64,000 nucleotides of DNA from Amphritea sp. (GTDB lineage Bacteria > Pseudomonadota > Gammaproteobacteria > Pseudomonadales > Balneatricaceae): the NCBI RefSeq assembly GCF_016744155.1, contig NZ_JADGEW010000010.1, forward strand, positions 26,410 through 90,409, in the 5' to 3' direction. The translations under genes and the position numbers were made by a program. Shown here in pieces: positions 63,248-64,000 of the stretch (the first letter of the stretch is position 1; each line of letters opens with the position of its first letter). Below the pieces are notes generated by a model. That model worked only from the letters and a program-made list of their open reading frames with translations, had not been told where the DNA came from and did no database searches.

Positions 63248-64000
63248 TTATCCTTTGGCCGCTATGTTACCGAACAATCGCAGACGGCTGACACCGCCAT
63301 CCGGGAAGATGTTCAGACGGATATGGGTAATAGGCCCTAGTGTGTTGATCTCTTCTGCGAAGCTGTGTTCCTGATGCATCTCTAGTTTTTGCGAGGGCAA
63401 TAGCTCTTTCCAGAACAGACTCTGGGTTTCGATCTGATCATCGGTACCGCCTTTGACAAAAGCCGCCTGAATCGAGCAGCTGTCCGGGTAGTTACCTTTG
63501 AAGTGCAGGGTGTCGACCACAATACGATTTATCTCACCGGGATGCCCCAGTGCGACAATCACCCAATCGTTACCGGGTGTGCGACGGCGGGCCGTTTCCC
63601 AACCATCACCCATGTTGATACCCCGGCCAGGGTTTAAGATGTTGCTCATCGTGCCGTAATGCTCATTGCTGCATGACAGGGCACGTCCTCCACTCAGGGC
63701 TGCCGCCAGATCAATCTCCTGATCGGTACTGATGGCAGACCAGTCGAGGTGGGGAATGCCATGTACTTTCAGTCGGGCCACGCCACCATCGGGGTAAATA
63801 TTCAGACGGATATGGGTCCAGGGCTGATCACTGTTGATAGGGTGAAGGTGCTGACTGTCGCCGTTGAGAGAAACCGCCCCTAGCAGCTCAGTCCAGTCGG
63901 TGTTTTCTGCAGGTTCACCTTGCGGGCAGAAGCAGGCTTCCAGTGACGCAGAAGGGGGGAAGTTACCGGTGAAAAAGGCCGTATCAATATTGACCCCTTT
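63248..64000 (-). CDS. alc: Allantoicase, 5' part beyond the window
   Basis: Alc converts allantoate to ureidoglycolate and urea. The frame runs from the stop at 63248 to the window edge (251 codons) without a start, so the gene begins outside. Two repeats typical of allantoicase are visible: [18 protein letters not shown] near 63770-63850 and [18 protein letters not shown] near 63260-63320. A Met/Val start at 63781 would cut the fold in half and is not real. It is the first gene seen of the alc-allA-puuD operon. Confidence 0.9.
   Translation of the reverse strand, partial: KGVNIDTAFFTGNFPPSASLEACFCPQGEPAENTDWTELLGAVSLNGDSQHLHPINSDQPWTHIRLNIYPDGGVARLKVHGIPHLDWSAISTDQEIDLAAALSGGRALSCSNEHYGTMSNILNPGRGINMGDGWETARRRTPGNDWVIVALGHPGEINRIVVDTLHFKGNYPDSCSIQAAFVKGGTDDQIETQSLFWKELLPSQKLEMHQEHSFAEEINTLGPITHIRLNIFPDGGVSRLRLFGNIAAKG

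Noticed and set aside
63248-63781. Start of allantoicase at 63781
   Set aside because: The frame continues with family sequence to the window edge, so the codon at 63781 is internal.

Overview
The window reads as chromosomal DNA of a marine-type gammaproteobacterium, probably from the Oceanospirillales/Oceanospirillaceae area. This is inferred from the class II 491-residue IlvC, the YbiT, FolD and PuuD types, the 7TM-GGEEF and CHASE2 signalling proteins and the moderate base composition. No rRNA, tRNA, CRISPR array or prophage was recognised.

Positions 1-32800 form a copper/silver-resistance island. It starts with a frameshifted REP-associated tyrosine transposase (RAYT) whose 5' end is tandemly repeated, and ends with a decayed copy of the same RAYT 3' end and REP hairpin in the same orientation (32650-32798). 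The island contains: a CusCBA-type RND efflux operon (1130-9001) with small periplasmic and cytochrome partners; a TVP38-family membrane protein; an lgt paralogue; copAB (multicopper oxidase and outer-membrane protein) with a damaged cupredoxin upstream; a DUF2933/methyltransferase/HMA-like operon; copRS; a cytochrome operon (18208-20111); three tandem paralogues encoding tiny secreted proteins of unknown function (20443-21193); an Scs-like thiol-redox, cytochrome and multicopper-oxidase operon (21680-26805); a MerR-family regulator with a P1B Cu+ ATPase and membrane cupredoxin (27269-30892); and a secreted beta-propeller protein (31630-32631). Two regulatory codes are readable. Palindromic boxes around ATTACA-N4-TGTAAT (CopR-like) lie at copAB, copR, the tiny paralogues and the propeller gene. 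CueR-type promoters (TTGACC-19 bp-TANNNT) lie at the cytochrome operon, the Scs/MCO operon, the merR-copA operon and one orphan position. Decayed copies of the first codons of copR lie beside two of the CopR-like boxes, so the promoter has been duplicated and reused.

From 32900 the content is core-like: a ModF-like ABC ATPase, ilvC, folD, a 7TM diguanylate cyclase, then a cytochrome b561/SHP/diheme-cytochrome/PepSY/two-component operon (39446-43246) preceded by a TTTAAG-N5-TTTAAG box. Next come an AlkA-type glycosylase with no canonical start codon, a chemoreceptor, a TPR protein, DUF924 and YbiT. A three-gene operon of an amidase, a C45-family acyltransferase and an ATP-grasp ligase (49122-53257) is the best candidate for an uncharacterised pathway. 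A PACE-family efflux gene faces a LysR gene across a perfect palindrome. A LysM-FecR protein and a CHASE2-GGDEF-EAL protein form a pair.

The right end (59944-64000) is a purine/ureide catabolism cluster: an IclR regulator, a HAD phosphatase interrupted by an amber codon, urate hydroxylase PuuD, ureidoglycolate lyase AllA, and allantoicase Alc cut by the window edge. All functions are assigned by reading motifs; no database search was possible.
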